Below are positions 7,194-7,322 of a stretch of DNA of 7,322 nucleotides, in pieces. How positions within the stretch are numbered: position 1 is the stretch's first letter; every line of letters starts with the position of its first letter. The stretch comes from Pseudomonadota bacterium. Its GTDB lineage: Bacteria > Pseudomonadota > Alphaproteobacteria > Rhizobiales > Xanthobacteraceae. A model generated the notes under the pieces. That model searched no databases and was not told the DNA's origin. It saw nothing but the letters and a program-made list of their open reading frames with translations. The stretch lies in the NCBI GenBank assembly GCA_023392205.1, contig JAEVZN010000128.1, positions 1-7,322 of the forward strand, written 5' to 3'. The position numbers were made by a program, and so were the translations under genes.

Positions 7194-7322
7194 TTACAGC
7201 TTGCGGTCCGCAGCCGGCGGCAGGAATGACGCATCGAAGATCGCATCGCCCTTCGGCTTCGCATTCTTGAAATCGTAGGTGATGGCGATCTGCTCGATCG
7301 ACTTGTCGAGACGGTCCATGTC
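7194..7322 (-). CDS. ABC importer substrate-binding protein, C-terminal 42 residues (5' end outside window)
   Basis: Only the last 42 codons and the TAA stop (7196-7194) are in the window. The end, IFDASFLPPAADRKL, is typical of periplasmic binding proteins of the NMT1/THI5-like (SsuA/TauA) family that pair with NitT/TauT ATPases and permeases. It precedes the ATPase gene by 58 bp on the same strand, completing the usual binding protein, ATPase, permease order. The ligand-binding lobes and signal peptide lie beyond the right edge, so the substrate cannot be inferred. The assignment rests on a short stretch plus operon context. Confidence 0.75.
   Translation of the reverse strand, partial: DMDRLDKSIEQIAITYDFKNAKPKGDAIFDASFLPPAADRKL

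Noticed and set aside
7178..7195. Small hairpin just after the binding-protein stop
   Set aside because: Only a 4-bp CCGG stem (plus two A-T pairs across a bulge) and no U-run; too weak to call a terminator or processing site.
6518..7270. 250-codon plus-strand open frame opposite the ATPase gene
   Set aside because: Antisense shadow with no family resemblance; the minus-strand frame carries the ABC ATPase motifs.

Overview
This window reads as ordinary chromosomal DNA from a GC-rich alphaproteobacterium. The best fit is a member of the Rhizobiales (Hyphomicrobiales), perhaps the Bradyrhizobium/Rhodopseudomonas/Afipia group. The clues are a full-length NdvA/ChvA-type glucan exporter, a D-Ala-D-Ala carboxypeptidase with a long low-complexity tail in place of a PBP5 C-terminal domain, and the general codon use. 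This placement comes from recognising protein families, not from a database search. I see no rRNA, tRNA, CRISPR array, insertion sequence or phage gene.

Layout, left to right. (1) Positions 1-1141, minus strand: the N-terminal 380 residues of a D-alanyl-D-alanine carboxypeptidase, whose 3' end lies beyond the left edge. (2) Positions 1142-1432: a 291-bp divergent intergenic region. (3) Positions 1433-2599, plus strand: an SCP2-type thiolase that stands alone. It converges, with a 13-bp gap, on (4) positions 2613-4403, minus strand: a fused permease/ATPase ABC exporter of the cyclic beta-glucan (NdvA/ChvA) type. (5) Positions 4404-4641: a 238-bp divergent intergenic region with a perfect 10-bp palindrome flanked by a 9-bp direct repeat. 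(6) Positions 4642-5532, plus strand: a LysR-type regulator ending at a GC-rich hairpin that probably terminates transcription from both sides. (7) Positions 7322-5565, minus strand: a NitT/TauT-type ABC importer operon in the order substrate-binding protein (only its last 42 residues are here), ATPase, permease. The ATPase and permease overlap by 4 nt (ATGA). There is no gene-free stretch longer than 300 bases.

The one striking feature is in the importer operon. The ATPase gene (7135-6335) is open and well conserved throughout, except that codon 52, which should be the invariant Walker A lysine (GPSGCG-K-ST), is TAG. One base, position 6982, accounts for it: AAG would become TAG. Every other ATPase motif is intact. 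The possible explanations are a very recent inactivating mutation, a base-call or assembly error, or, least likely, amber read-through. If real, it should abolish transport and may reduce translation of the coupled permease.

The genes do not form one pathway. The carboxypeptidase (cell wall) and the glucan exporter (periplasmic or surface glucan) both concern the envelope. The thiolase belongs to acyl-CoA metabolism. The importer and the LysR regulator suggest uptake of a small organic compound whose identity cannot be read from this sequence. I found no convincing novel multi-gene system.
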